Notes under the pieces: generated by a model
Told to the model about the DNA's origin: nothing
What the model saw: only the letters and a program-made list of their open reading frames with translations
The model's database searches: none
In this document: piece by piece, positions 1-8,502 of the stretch
Layout of the letters: each line of letters opens with the position of its first letter
Numbering within the stretch: position 1 is the first letter of the stretch
Translations under genes and position numbers: made by a program
Source of the DNA: Sphingobium aromaticiconvertens
GTDB lineage: Bacteria; Pseudomonadota; Alphaproteobacteria; Sphingomonadales; Sphingomonadaceae
Direction of reading: 5' to 3'
Length of the DNA: 64,000 nucleotides
Assembly (NCBI RefSeq): GCF_037154075.1
Contig: NZ_JBANRJ010000001.1
Location: forward strand, 4,397,501-4,461,500

Positions 1-227
1 GCGTTATATTGCTGACCGACCTGTTCGGTGGCACCCCGTCCAATCTGGCGATTTCGCTGTTGAAAGCGGGCGAGATCGAGGTGATTGCGGGCATCAACCT
101 GCCCATGCTGATCCGCCTGGAAAGCGCGCGCAAGGCGATGGACGTGCGCGCCGCAGTTGCCGCCGCGCGCGAGGCAGGGCAGAAATATATCAGCGTCGCA
201 TCGGAATTACTGGGCAGCACGACATGA
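1..227 (+). CDS. PTS EIIA component, mannose type (3' end only)
   Basis: Partial gene: the reading frame is open from the first bases of the window, so the true start lies upstream. The visible part carries LLTDLFGGTPSNLA, the conserved segment of mannose-family EIIA domains that follows the phosphorylated histidine, which itself is off the window. It would pass phosphate in a regulatory PTS (PTS-Ntr-like) rather than in sugar import; alphaproteobacteria usually place this gene after hprK and rapZ and before HPr. It ends in an ATGA overlap with the HPr gene, so the two are translationally coupled. Confidence 0.88.
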   Translation, partial: VILLTDLFGGTPSNLAISLLKAGEIEVIAGINLPMLIRLESARKAMDVRAAVAAAREAGQKYISVASELLGSTT

Positions 228-499
228 GAGACATCAGCCAGCAGGTACGGATCAGCAACAAGCGCGGCCTTCACGCCCGCGCCAGCGCAAAATTCGTAAC
301 GTTGGCGAGCGGCCTGCCCGCACAGATCACGGTCAGCAAGGACGGCACCGGTCCTGTGACCGGCACGTCGATCATGGGCCTGATGATGCTGGGCGCGGCG
401 ATGGGCGATCATATCACCATCAGCGCTGTCGGGCCTGACGCACATGACAGTCTGAGCAAACTGATCGGCCTGGTCGAGGACAAGTTTGGCGAAGAATAG
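224..499 (+). CDS. HPr family phosphocarrier protein
   Basis: 91 residues, normal HPr length. KRGLHARASAKF holds the phosphorylated His17 (the His15 equivalent). GTSIMGLMML holds Ser49, the equivalent of the Ser46 site for HPr kinase, so both control sites are kept. It takes phosphate from Enzyme I and gives it to EIIA; no sugar permease is in view, which fits the regulatory PTS of alphaproteobacteria. The start overlaps the EIIA stop by 4 bp (ATGA). No Enzyme I gene follows; an unrelated ABC exporter starts 90 bp downstream. Confidence 0.93.
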   Translation: MRDISQQVRISNKRGLHARASAKFVTLASGLPAQITVSKDGTGPVTGTSIMGLMMLGAAMGDHITISAVGPDAHDSLSKLIGLVEDKFGEE

Positions 500-589
500 A
501 TGGGGGCCACCTCAACCGTTCGATGCAGCAAACAGCCCCGCGCCATAATAGCGATTGAGGGTGCCCAAGCCGCCTGCTAATCGCCGCCG

Positions 590-2395
590 ATGGACCCGCA
601 AGACCCTTTAAAGACCGACAAGACCGCCCGTGCGCCGCTCGGCAGCCTCGCCATGTTGTGGCAGGCGGCCCGTCGCTATCCGGGGCGGATTGCGGGCGCG
701 GCGCTGGCGCTGCTCATCTCCTCCGCCGCGACCCTCGCCATACCCAGCGGGTTCAAGCTGGTGATCGATCGGGGCTTTGCGGGCGGCAACGGCAGCGACA
801 TGGGCCGCTGGTTCCAATATCTTTTCCTGATCGTCATCATCCTGGCGCTCGCTACCGCCGCGCGTTTTTATTTCGTGTCCTGGCTGGGTGAGCGGGTCGT
901 CGCCGACATCCGTTCAAAAACACAGGCCAATCTGCTGGCTCAGGCACCCCGTTTCTTCGAAGATAACCGTCCATCCGAGATCGCCTCGCGCATGACCGCT
1001 GACACGGCTATCATCGACCAGGTGGTAGGCACCACCGTGTCAGTCGCGCTCCGTAATGTGGTGACGGGGATCGGCGGCCTTATCTATCTGTTCGCGCTGG
1101 CGCCCAAGCTGGCCGCGTTGCTGCTGCTGGGTATCCCGCTCATCCTGCTGCCGATCATCGGCATCGGGCGGAAAGTACGCACCCTCTCCCGTGCCAGTCA
1201 GGACAAGCTGGCCGATGTCGGCACGATCACGACCGAAGTGCTGGGCGCCATGCGGATCGTCCAGTCCTTTGGCCAAGAATCGCGCGAAGCGGCCCGGTTC
1301 GACACCACGGTCGAACGCGGCTTTGCAACCGCACGACGGCGCATCCGCCTGCGCGCGGGGATGACCGCAATCGTCATCGCCCTGATCTTCGGGTCGATCA
1401 CCGCAGTCATGTGGCAGGGCGCTATTGATGTCGCGGCAGGGCGCCTGTCGGGCGGCAGCATTGCAGCCTTCGTCCTGACGGGCGGACTGGTGGCCGGGGC
1501 TTTCGGCTCTCTGTCGGAAGTATGGGGCGATTTGCTGCGCGGTGCAGGCGCAGCCAGTCGCCTGCACGAGTTGATGACCGCCAGGCCGGAGATTGTCGCC
1601 CCCTCTGCGCCGGTATCAATCCCTGCCACCTCCTTGTCCGACGGCGGTGGCGCATGGCTCCGCTTTGCTGATGTGCGGTTTCACTATCCCTCTCGCCCCG
1701 ACACTGCAGCGCTCAACGGCATCAATCTGGACATTGCCCCTGGCGAAACCGTTGCCGTGGTGGGACCATCCGGCGCCGGTAAATCCACGCTGATCCAGCT
1801 GGCCCAGCGCTTCTACGATCCCGATACCGGCACCATCAGCCTGAACGGCGTGCCCCTGCCACAAGCCGATCCGGGCGCCGTGCGCGCGATGATGGCGATA
1901 GTGCCGCAGGACAGTGTGATCTTTGCCGCCTCAGCCCGCGACAATCTGCGTTACGGCCGGTGGGATGCCAGTGACGCCGACATCTGGAACGCCGCGCGCG
2001 CCGCCAATGCAGAGGATTTCCTGCGGGCGCTTCCCAACGGCCTCGACACCTATATGGGCGAAGCGGGCACGCGCCTGTCCGGCGGGCAGCGCCAGCGTCT
2101 GTCGATCGCTCGCGCCCTGTTGCGCGATGCGCCGATCCTGTTGCTGGACGAGGCGACGTCCGCCCTGGACGCAGAATCCGAACGGCTGGTACAGGACGCC
2201 CTCACCCGGCTGATGGCTGGGCGCACGACCATCGTGATTGCCCACCGTCTGGCGACAGTACGTGCCGCAACCCGGATCGTGGTCATGGACAAGGGCCGGA
2301 TCATCGAACAGGGCGATCATGCCACGCTCATTGCCCAACAAGGTCTCTATGCCAGGTTGGCGCGCCTGCAATTCCAGGACATGGCATCAGCCTAA
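590..2395 (+). CDS. ABC exporter, fused membrane and ATP-binding domains
   Basis: 601 residues, the usual half-transporter size. Residues about 30-330 form a six-helix ABC membrane domain and about 350-595 the nucleotide-binding domain. Visible motifs: Walker A GPSGAGKST (392-400), Q-loop PQD, signature LSGGQ (496-500), Walker B ILLLD (516-520) followed by catalytic Glu521, and the switch His552. It works as a homodimer or heterodimer in the inner membrane; the fold is MsbA/multidrug-like but the substrate cannot be read from sequence. It stands alone, 90 bp after HPr, with a palindromic repeat downstream. Confidence 0.9.
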   Translation: MDPQDPLKTDKTARAPLGSLAMLWQAARRYPGRIAGAALALLISSAATLAIPSGFKLVIDRGFAGGNGSDMGRWFQYLFLIVIILALATAARFYFVSWLGERVVADIRSKTQANLLAQAPRFFEDNRPSEIASRMTADTAIIDQVVGTTVSVALRNVVTGIGGLIYLFALAPKLAALLLLGIPLILLPIIGIGRKVRTLSRASQDKLADVGTITTEVLGAMRIVQSFGQESREAARFDTTVERGFATARRRIRLRAGMTAIVIALIFGSITAVMWQGAIDVAAGRLSGGSIAAFVLTGGLVAGAFGSLSEVWGDLLRGAGAASRLHELMTARPEIVAPSAPVSIPATSLSDGGGAWLRFADVRFHYPSRPDTAALNGINLDIAPGETVAVVGPSGAGKSTLIQLAQRFYDPDTGTISLNGVPLPQADPGAVRAMMAIVPQDSVIFAASARDNLRYGRWDASDADIWNAARAANAEDFLRALPNGLDTYMGEAGTRLSGGQRQRLSIARALLRDAPILLLDEATSALDAESERLVQDALTRLMAGRTTIVIAHRLATVRAATRIVVMDKGRIIEQGDHATLIAQQGLYARLARLQFQDMASA

Positions 2396-2681
2396 CATTA
2401 CGATCCCGATACGATCCAGCCCCCAGCACGCCTGACGGCAAAACTCCCGCAAACTATTTGCCGGAGGGGTATGCCATAATAGCCCAACCAGCCATCCGGC
2501 ATCAAAAGTTCTGGTCGATCGGTTGCTGGAAGAACAGCATCAGAATGGCAAAACAACCCATGCCATACAATGTGCGGCGCTTGGGGGGATAGTTCCCTCT
2601 CCTCGAAGTGGAAAAAGAGGAGCATCAGGTCATACTCGCACACGCCTGGTCCCGACAAACGTGCAACAACACCATAGACAC

Positions 2682-2784
2682 CTAGAGCAGCGGTCATTCC
2701 CTCTGCATCGGACCGACTGCTCCAGACTTATGATTCAGCGCGATGTCCGAATCAGCGGATAGCTTCATCTGGTTTGCGCTCTAG
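2682..2784. repeat. Dispersed palindromic repeat, copy A (about 103 bp)
   Basis: Begins CTAGAGCAG and ends GCGCTCTAG, with an inner inverted repeat (GAGCAG..GGTC / GACC..CTGCTC at 2686-2722). It is clearly related to the reverse complement of the element at 59784-59891: both share CTAGAGCAG, TGCATCGGA and CTGCTCCAG in the same order. The stop codon of the PilZ gene lies in its right end. The rest of the 2396-2780 gap holds only short ORFs with no recognisable product and nothing else I can support. Confidence 0.7.
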
Positions 2785-3101
2785 CCTTCCTGATGCAAGC
2801 GCACCACATGATCGAGAATAGCGGGATGCAGAGGGGCCTCGAAAGCACAACCTGCTTCATGAGCCTGCGTCCACAGAACATGGGCACGACGCCCCTCAAA
2901 GCCCGGGAGCATCACCCACAAGTCGGAACCAACGGAGAGACTCACGAAGCTTTGCAGGCGGAAGCCTGTAACGGACAGGTCAGAGATACGGCTCGCGAAC
3001 CAGGTTTCTCCAGACCGGCGAACCTTGACGCCAATCGCCACCGACCAGCGCTCCGCTGCCCGCGATGTCAATGATCCAATAATGATCTGTTCAACGCTCA
3101 T
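2781..3101 (-). CDS. PilZ domain protein, likely c-di-GMP binding
   Basis: 106 residues from the chosen ATG; the same frame is open to an ATG at 3134, which has an even weaker ribosome site. The protein is a single PilZ domain: the RxxxR loop is R14-AAE-R18, and the second motif DLSVTG (41-46) fits [D/N]xSxxG. Both c-di-GMP contacts are therefore present. Single-domain PilZ proteins are diffusible adaptors that act on motility, polysaccharide or cell-cycle targets; the partner here is unknown. It is monocistronic and reads away from the TonB operon terminator. Confidence 0.75.
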   Translation of the reverse strand: MSVEQIIIGSLTSRAAERWSVAIGVKVRRSGETWFASRISDLSVTGFRLQSFVSLSVGSDLWVMLPGFEGRRAHVLWTQAHEAGCAFEAPLHPAILDHVVRLHQEG

Positions 3102-3191
3102 TGGTCCGATTTCACATAACCCAGACCATATCATGCCGGATTACGGTAAGCGGAAGGTTAATTTCCTGATCGGGTTGTCCCACACGAAAAA

Positions 3192-3217
3192 AAAAGGGCC
3201 GCTGAAGCGGCCCTTTT
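3192..3217 (-). terminator. Rho-independent terminator of the TonB operon
   Basis: Stem GGGCCGC (3196-3202) pairs with GCGGCCC (3207-3213) around a TGAA loop and is extended by A-T pairs. On the minus strand it is followed by a run of nine T residues (3187-3195). It lies 100 bp after the last exbD gene and should end that transcript. Confidence 0.9.
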
Positions 3218-3316
3218 CTGTTTCATTTATCCGTAGTCAACTTCGTTCCTGGCCTTCACCCCAGCGAGCGGGGAAGTCATCACCCGGCAAGCAATGGCCG
3301 GACCGACGCCGAACGG

Positions 3317-3739
3317 TCAGAAGTTGCCGTATTGCTCGTTGCCCACGAAGCCCAGCTTGGTCACGCCAGCGCGCTTCACCTCGGCCAGCACTTCGTCGAC
3401 GACCACATAGCGGGTCTGCGAGTTAGGCTGGAACTGAAGCTCCGGTTCGACCGGCAGACGCAACGACTGCTGAAGATACTGACGCAGGGTCAGCAGGTCG
3501 ATCGGTGCGCCATTCCAGGCGATGACGCCACCGGCGTCGATCGTCACCTTGTTCTTGATCGGGTCGACGACACTATCGGTCGGCGGCGCGTTCTGCGGGA
3601 GGTCGATCTTGACCGCGTGGGTCTGGATCGGAATCGTGATGATGAACATGATGAGGAGCACGAGCATGACGTCGATCAACGGCGTCGTGTTCATTTCCAT
3701 CATCGGCTCGCCATCGTCTGAACCGGCGCTCATTGCCAT
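3317..3739 (-). CDS. exbD: ExbD/TolR family protein (second copy)
   Basis: 140 residues. An N-terminal cytoplasmic stub, then EMNTTPLIDVMLVLLIMFII: the single membrane helix with the essential proton-path Asp of ExbD. The periplasmic domain fills the rest (to about 140). With ExbB it forms the proton-driven motor that energises TonB. It is the last gene of tonB-exbB-exbD-exbD, 25 bp after the other exbD, whose sequence differs markedly, so the two are not a recent duplication. The strong terminator follows. Confidence 0.92.
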   Translation of the reverse strand: MAMSAGSDDGEPMMEMNTTPLIDVMLVLLIMFIITIPIQTHAVKIDLPQNAPPTDSVVDPIKNKVTIDAGGVIAWNGAPIDLLTLRQYLQQSLRLPVEPELQFQPNSQTRYVVVDEVLAEVKRAGVTKLGFVGNEQYGNF

Positions 3740-3764
3740 TTGGCGATACTCCTAGAAAGGCGTC

Positions 3765-4250
3765 TTACAGACGCTCGGTGCCCTGGCCAGGTTCCGGCTC
3801 GGAAATGAAGCCAACCTTGGGGAAACCAGCGCGCTGCATCGTGTAGATAGTTCCGCCGATGCAGCGATAGGGCGTGTTGATGTCGCCGCGAATATGCACT
3901 TCGGGCAGATCCTCTGGCGTCATGTTTTCGACACCGCCAGCCTTCTTCACATCCGCTTCCAGCTTTGCAACAGCCCGATTCAGCAGGTCTTCCGAACCGA
4001 CCTTCGTCATGTTCCAGTAGACCGCACAGCTGCCGTCGTTGCCCTGCATGATGGACAGCGAGACATTTTCCGGCTTCGTCGTGGTCGGCTCGAACCGAAC
4101 CTTCGGAAGGTTAAGATCGACCGTCTGGAGAACGACCGGGACGGCGATCAGGAAGATGATGAGAAGGACCAGCATGACGTCGACGAGCGGCGTCGTGTTG
4201 ATATCCGTGATCGGCTTTTCTTCGCCGGAGCCTCCAACGCTCATTGCCAT
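3765..4250 (-). CDS. exbD: ExbD/TolR family protein (first copy)
   Basis: 161 residues. DINTTPLVDVMLVLLIIFLI gives the membrane helix with the conserved Asp. The periplasmic domain is longer than in the second copy, and its C-terminal tail, rich in Glu, Pro and Gly, shows two Cys residues (in GSCAVYW and YRCIGG) that could form a disulfide. Both ExbD proteins start with MAMS. It lies between exbB and the second exbD and is set off from exbB by a strong intergenic hairpin. Heteromeric ExbD pairs are known in other TonB systems; whether the two share one motor here is inference. Confidence 0.92.
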   Translation of the reverse strand: MAMSVGGSGEEKPITDINTTPLVDVMLVLLIIFLIAVPVVLQTVDLNLPKVRFEPTTTKPENVSLSIMQGNDGSCAVYWNMTKVGSEDLLNRAVAKLEADVKKAGGVENMTPEDLPEVHIRGDINTPYRCIGGTIYTMQRAGFPKVGFISEPEPGQGTERL

Positions 4251-4306
4251 TGATCAGTATCCTAACATATCTGTCATTTTCGACCGCACCTTATGCGCTG
4301 CGGTCG

Positions 4307-4345
4307 GGGAGCCGGACGAGCGCAACGCGCTCATTACCGGCTCCC
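4307..4345 (-). other. Intergenic hairpin between exbB and exbD
   Basis: GGGAGCCGG (4307-4315) pairs perfectly with CCGGCTCCC (4337-4345), and GAGCGC/GCGCTC pair inside it. A second short inverted repeat (CGACCGCA/TGCGGTCG, about 4281-4306) follows on the transcript. There is no T run, so a processing, stability or partial-attenuation role is likelier than full termination. Confidence 0.6.
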
Positions 4346-4353
4346 GTTCTTGA

Positions 4354-5127
4354 TCAGGCCTTGGTGGGCGTGGCTGGCACTGGCTTGGCAACCTGGGCCG
4401 GGGCGGCTGCACCGACGACCGGCTTCACCGCGCCGTTGGAAACCATGTAGCCCAGCAGATCGGTCGAGAACGAGCTGAGGTTCTCGGCGATCGCCTTGTT
4501 ACGGCGCTGCAGGAAGTTGTAGGCAAGCACGGCGGGAACCGCGACGACCAGACCAAGAGCGGTCATGATCAGCGCTTCACCGACCGGACCGGCAACCGCG
4601 TCGATCGAAGCCTGGCCCGAAGCACCGATCTTGATGAGCGCGCGGTAGATGCCGATAACCGTACCGAACAGACCGACGAACGGCGAGGTCGAACCAACGG
4701 TCGCGAGGAAGGCGAGACCGCCACCCAGCTTCCAGTTGATCGCGTTCTCCGAACGGGCGAGCGAGCTGTGCAGCCAGTCATGGGCTTCGACCGGATCGGT
4801 CAGCTTGGCGTGCTGGTCCTGTGCAGCGATGCCGTCGTCAACGATCTGCTTGTAGGCGCTGTTCTTCTCGAGCTTGGCGGCGCCTTCCTTGAGGCTGTTC
4901 GAACGCCAGAAGGTCGCACGCACCTTCTTATACTGGTTGATGACCTTCTGCTGCTCGATCAGCTTGGTGAACAGCACGTAAAAGGTGCCGACCGACATGC
5001 CGACCAGAATGATGAAAACGGTCCAGGCGATAACGCCGCCCTGCTCGAGGGCTTCCATGAGACCGTAGGGGTTGGCGGCGGCGGCCTTGGGGGCCGCAGC
5101 GGCTGCGATAGACATCAACATGTTCAA
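4354..5127 (-). CDS. exbB: ExbB proton channel (MotA/TolQ/ExbB family)
   Basis: 257 residues. One membrane helix near residues 32-55 (GVIAWTVFIILVGMSVGTFY), then a cytoplasmic stretch and the two family helices, with LATVGSTSPFVGLFGTVIGI and ALIMTALGLVVAVPAVLAYN, the signature segments of the MotA/ExbB domain. The N-terminal Ala-rich lead is typical of alphaproteobacterial ExbB. It forms the oligomeric stator with ExbD in the inner membrane. It is the second gene of the operon, after tonB, with a hairpin in the gap on each side. Confidence 0.94.
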   Translation of the reverse strand: MNMLMSIAAAAAPKAAAANPYGLMEALEQGGVIAWTVFIILVGMSVGTFYVLFTKLIEQQKVINQYKKVRATFWRSNSLKEGAAKLEKNSAYKQIVDDGIAAQDQHAKLTDPVEAHDWLHSSLARSENAINWKLGGGLAFLATVGSTSPFVGLFGTVIGIYRALIKIGASGQASIDAVAGPVGEALIMTALGLVVAVPAVLAYNFLQRRNKAIAENLSSFSTDLLGYMVSNGAVKPVVGAAAPAQVAKPVPATPTKA

Positions 5128-5156
5128 GACTTCCCTCTCAAATGGATCAAGAAATG

Positions 5157-5189
5157 GGGAAGATCGCGCGGGTCGCGATCGACCTTCCC
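5157..5189 (-). other. Intergenic hairpin between tonB and exbB
   Basis: GGGAAG+ATCGCG (5157-5168) pairs with CGCGAT (5174-5179) and CTTCCC (5184-5189), leaving a 4-base bulge. No T run follows on the minus strand. It probably tunes tonB against exbB message levels. Confidence 0.45.
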
Positions 5190-5196
5190 GGATAAG

Positions 5197-5853
5197 TTAC
5201 TGAGGCAGACGCCACACGATACGGCTGCTGAAGCTGTCAGCCATCGGCTGGCCATTTTCGTCCTGCGCCGCCTTGAAGCGGGCACGACGGGGAAGCAGAC
5301 GACAGGTTTCAGCATCAAGGTCCGGGCTACCGCTGGACGATGTAACCGTGCAGTTCGTTACGCGACCATCAGCCCCGATTTCCAGGCGGAAACCGGTCGT
5401 ACCCGACCGCTCTTCACGCTGGGCGCGGCTTGGATAATCAGCATCCGTGACCCAGCTGCCTGGCGAACCACGCGGGGACGCCTTCTGCGCAGCCTGCTTG
5501 GGAGCGGGCGGCGGTGGCGGAGGCGGCGCAGCGACGGGCGTCTGAATGACGACCGGCGGAGCGACGCGCACCGTCTGGATGGGTGGCGCGGGGGCCGGGG
5601 TTTGCACGATCGGCGGAGGGGCTACAACCGGCGGCGGCTCGATCGGCTGATCTGGCGGCGGCGGTGGCGGCTCCTCGTCCGGTGGTGGCGGTTCTTCCTT
5701 AACGTCAACAACGTTCAGCTGTTCTGCCGCCTTTTTGACATATTTCATGCCAAGACCGGAGACGAAGGCATAGCCAAGAACAGCGTGAATCAGTGCAACG
5801 ATGATGATCGAGACGGTACGACTCGATCCTTCCGAGTGGTCAGCATAGGCCAT
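5197..5853 (-). CDS. tonB: TonB energy-transducing protein
   Basis: 218 residues. A short cytoplasmic start, one N-terminal membrane anchor (about 14-36, SIIIVALIHAVLGYAFVSG), a long Pro-rich periplasm-spanning linker (about 53-120, many PPP and PVV units), then the C-terminal receptor-binding domain (about 130-218) ending FSSRIVWRLPQ. It links the ExbBD motor to the TonB box of outer-membrane receptors, two of which are encoded in this window. First gene of the operon; the promoter must lie in 5854-6108, shared with the divergent exported protein. Confidence 0.93.
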   Translation of the reverse strand: MAYADHSEGSSRTVSIIIVALIHAVLGYAFVSGLGMKYVKKAAEQLNVVDVKEEPPPPDEEPPPPPPDQPIEPPPVVAPPPIVQTPAPAPPIQTVRVAPPVVIQTPVAAPPPPPPPAPKQAAQKASPRGSPGSWVTDADYPSRAQREERSGTTGFRLEIGADGRVTNCTVTSSSGSPDLDAETCRLLPRRARFKAAQDENGQPMADSFSSRIVWRLPQ

Positions 5854-6064
5854 TCAGCAACGACACTCCTTAACGCAGCTTACCAGTGGTTGTACAAATC
5901 AGCCAAAAACGACCAGAAGGTGCCCGGCTTAGTTACCGGGCAACTTTGGCCCCTGTCCGTTCGTTTTCTACTTTCGCAACTCCTATCGCGGCATATCGTG
6001 CGACGCAAACGCTTTATCGACGAAACAGTATACGTTTGACATTGCACAATGGAAAGACTTGCCT

Positions 6065-6080
6065 GTGACATGATTGTCAC
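6065..6080. promoter_or_regulatory. Short perfect palindrome upstream of the 6109 gene
   Basis: GTGACA-TGAT-TGTCAC lies 28 bp before the chosen start of the exported protein and in the tonB/6109 divergent region, just after a TTGACA hexamer (6036-6041). It resembles a Crp/Fnr half-site pair but with the wrong centre spacing, so the binding factor is unknown. Confidence 0.3.
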
Positions 6081-6108
6081 GGGCCTGAAATGCAGGACGA
6101 AGATCATT

Positions 6109-6981
6109 ATGAAATCCACTATGACGTCAAAAATCTTCGCGGCGGGCTGCCTCATTTTCGCCGCAACCCCGTGGATTCCGGCAGCGCTCTCGCAAGCACA
6201 GCCCCCCTCTGCCCAAAGCGCAGCCACGGTCCGCGGCGCTCTGTCCTATGCCGATATCGCCGATCTGGCAGACAGCGCACCCATGGTGGCCAGTGCACGG
6301 ATCACACGCACCATCACGGTGCCGCCTGCACAGGCAACGGGGGTCCAGCCGGGCTTTCGTCGCCTTTTTGTCGAGGCACAGGTGACCGGACTGATTCGCG
6401 GAGAGGGGGGAATCACTCCAAACGTCTCCTATCTTTACGATGTTCCACTTAACGCGAAGGGCAAGGCGCCCAAGCTGAAGAAAGCGGACGTCATCCTGTT
6501 CGCACGCCCCGGCGGACGTCCGGGCGAAATTCAGTTGGTCGCGCCCGACGCTCAGATCGCCTCCACCCCCGCGACGCTGGCAACGGTCAAGTCGGTACTC
6601 GCCGACCTGGTTGCCAATGGTGCGGCGCCCCGGATAACGGGATTGGGTGACGCCTTCCATGTCGCGGGCACCGTCGCCGGTGAGGGCGAGACCCAGATCT
6701 TCCTGCGGACCGAAGGCGGTGAACCTGTATCACTGTCGATCCTGCGTCGGCCGGGCCAGCCGCCGGCATGGGCCGTCGCTCTGGGTGAAATCGTCGACGA
6801 AGCCGCCAAGGCGCCCGAACCGGGCAGCCTTCTCTGGTATCGCCTGGCGTGCAGCCTGCCCCCCGCGCTGCCCGCCCGGTCCGTGCGCACCTTGTCGGTA
6901 CAGGACGCAGAGTCCGCCCGCGCTGACTATCTGGTTGTCGTACAGGCACTTGGTCCGTGCCAGAGGACGCGCGCCAGCTAA
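6109..6981 (+). CDS. Exported protein of unknown function
   Basis: 290 residues from the ATG at 6109, which follows a fair ribosome site (AGGACGAAG); the frame is open upstream to 6049 but that part does not read as a signal. Residues 1-30 (MKSTMTSKIFAAGCLIFA..) are a Sec signal peptide. The mature part has no transmembrane segment, is rich in Ala and Pro, and ends with a Cys-containing region (ACSLPP, GPCQRT). I do not recognise a domain. Sphingomonads carry similar secreted unknowns next to tonB; divergent transcription from tonB may mean shared control. Confidence 0.75.
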   Translation: MKSTMTSKIFAAGCLIFAATPWIPAALSQAQPPSAQSAATVRGALSYADIADLADSAPMVASARITRTITVPPAQATGVQPGFRRLFVEAQVTGLIRGEGGITPNVSYLYDVPLNAKGKAPKLKKADVILFARPGGRPGEIQLVAPDAQIASTPATLATVKSVLADLVANGAAPRITGLGDAFHVAGTVAGEGETQIFLRTEGGEPVSLSILRRPGQPPAWAVALGEIVDEAAKAPEPGSLLWYRLACSLPPALPARSVRTLSVQDAESARADYLVVVQALGPCQRTRAS

Positions 6982-7107
6982 CCACCCTGGCAATGGCATC
7001 CGCCCTTTTGGCTGCCCCGCGTCCTTTTACTTGGATAGCGGCACATTGGCCGCTATCAGCGCCCCGCATTCCAGAACATCGCAGGATGTGACGAAAGAAC
7101 TAAAGAA

Positions 7108-7147
7108 CTGGAGCACGCTGCATCAAATTTAACGCAGCGCGCTCCAG
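7108..7147. repeat. 40-bp palindrome before hom
   Basis: CTGGAGC..CGCTGC pairs with GCAGCG..GCTCCAG around an A/T-rich centre. The outer CTGGAGC arms match those inside the larger repeats at 2682 and 59784, so it may be a reduced member of the same family. It lies 28 bp before the hom start and could also form a leader hairpin. Confidence 0.5.
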
Positions 7148-7175
7148 GTGCCCAAGACACAAGGATATGACGCGC

Positions 7176-8480
7176 ATGACCAACCTCCATCGCCACGCTC
7201 CGCTGCGCGTCGCGCTCGTCGGCCTGGGAACGGTGGGCGGTGGCGTCATTCGCCTGCTGGAGACCAATGGCGCCCTGATCGCCAGGCGGGCGGGCTGCCC
7301 AATCCAGATCGTCGCCATTTCCGCACGCGACCGGACCAAGGACCGGGGCGTCGACCTGTCGCCCTATGAATGGGTCGACGACATGATGACGCTGGCAACC
7401 CGCGACGATGTCGATGTGGTCGTGGAACTGATCGGCGGATCAGACGGTCCTGCCCTCACCCTTGCGCGGCAATGCCTGGCCGCGGGCAAGCCCTTCGTCA
7501 CCGCGAACAAGGCGATGCTCGCGCATCACGGCCTGTCGCTGGCAACGATCGCGGAGAAGGCGGGCATCGCGCTCAAATATGAAGCGGCGGTCGCAGGCGG
7601 AATCCCGGTCATCAAAGGCATGCGCGAAGGCGCCGCAGCGAACGAGATCAGCCGCGTCTATGGCATTCTGAACGGCACCTGCAACTACATCCTGACCACC
7701 ATGGAGAAAGAAGCTCGCAGCTTCGACGAGGTGCTGAAGGAAGCGCAGGATCTGGGCTATGCCGAGGCCGATCCAAGCTTCGACATTGACGGCATCGACG
7801 CCGCGCACAAGCTGACCATCCTCGCCGCGCTGGCCTTCGGCACCGAACTGGACTTCGATGCCGTCGCCACCACCGGCATCCGCCACGTCATCGCCGCCGA
7901 CATTGCCGAGGCCGCAGCACTGGGCTTCCGCATCCGGCTGGTCGGCATGGCCGAGAATGGGGCGGGTGGCCTGTTCCAGCGTGTCCATCCGATGCTGGTG
8001 CCGCTCGACCATCCGCTGGCCCATGTCGACGGATCGCTGAACGCCGTGGTGGCTGAGGGTAATTTTGTCGGCCGCCTCTTCTTCCAGGGACGCGGCGCGG
8101 GCGATGGGCCGACGGCGTCGGCTGTGGTCGCCGACCTGATTGACGTGGCCCGCGACGAATATGGCGACGCTTTCGCCATGCCGGTCGCGGCACTCACCCC
8201 ACAGAACCCCGCCGACGCGGGCAAGCGCGTAGGTCGCACCTATCTGCGCTTCAAGGTTCAGGACCGCCCTGGCGTGCTGGCGGAGATTGCAGCGGCGACC
8301 CGTGACGCAGGCGTGTCGATCGAAAGCATGATCCAGCGCGGCGCCAATCAGGCCGATGGCGTGCTGGTCGCGATCGTCACCCATGCGGGCGAGGAACGCT
8401 GGGTCCATGATGCGCTGCATCGCCTGGCGGGATCGGACAGCCTGCTCCAGACGCCGATGGTCATGCACATATTGGATTGA
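7176..8480 (+). CDS. hom: Homoserine dehydrogenase
   Basis: 434 residues. Reduces aspartate semialdehyde to homoserine on the path to Thr and Met (EC 1.1.1.3). The N-terminal Rossmann motif is GLGTVGGGV; NGTCNYILT and the GYAEADPSFDIDGIDAAHK block are the catalytic signature; the last ~80 residues form an ACT domain (RPGVLAEIAAATRDAGVSIE), so feedback inhibition by threonine is expected. Start: AAGGA at 7161-7165 is 10 bp from the ATG at 7176 but only 1 bp from the ATG at 7167, so 7176 is preferred. Confidence 0.96.
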   Translation: MTNLHRHAPLRVALVGLGTVGGGVIRLLETNGALIARRAGCPIQIVAISARDRTKDRGVDLSPYEWVDDMMTLATRDDVDVVVELIGGSDGPALTLARQCLAAGKPFVTANKAMLAHHGLSLATIAEKAGIALKYEAAVAGGIPVIKGMREGAAANEISRVYGILNGTCNYILTTMEKEARSFDEVLKEAQDLGYAEADPSFDIDGIDAAHKLTILAALAFGTELDFDAVATTGIRHVIAADIAEAAALGFRIRLVGMAENGAGGLFQRVHPMLVPLDHPLAHVDGSLNAVVAEGNFVGRLFFQGRGAGDGPTASAVVADLIDVARDEYGDAFAMPVAALTPQNPADAGKRVGRTYLRFKVQDRPGVLAEIAAATRDAGVSIESMIQRGANQADGVLVAIVTHAGEERWVHDALHRLAGSDSLLQTPMVMHILD

Positions 8481-8502
8481 TCGTTGCGACCTTAAGACGG
8501 CG

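Noticed and set aside
2398..2762. Short ORFs on both strands between the ABC exporter and PilZ
   Set aside because: No ribosome site, no protein-like composition; part overlaps the palindromic repeat.
5500..5710. Tandem repeat in tonB
   Set aside because: It codes the Pro-rich linker that every TonB has; no exact unit repeats.
4768..6039. 423-codon ORF on the plus strand over exbB and tonB
   Set aside because: Antisense to well-conserved genes; Arg/Gly-rich with no family sequence, as expected of GC-rich shadows.
6065..6080. Crp site
   Set aside because: The TGTGA/TCACG halves are 8 bp apart, not 6; kept only as an unnamed palindrome.
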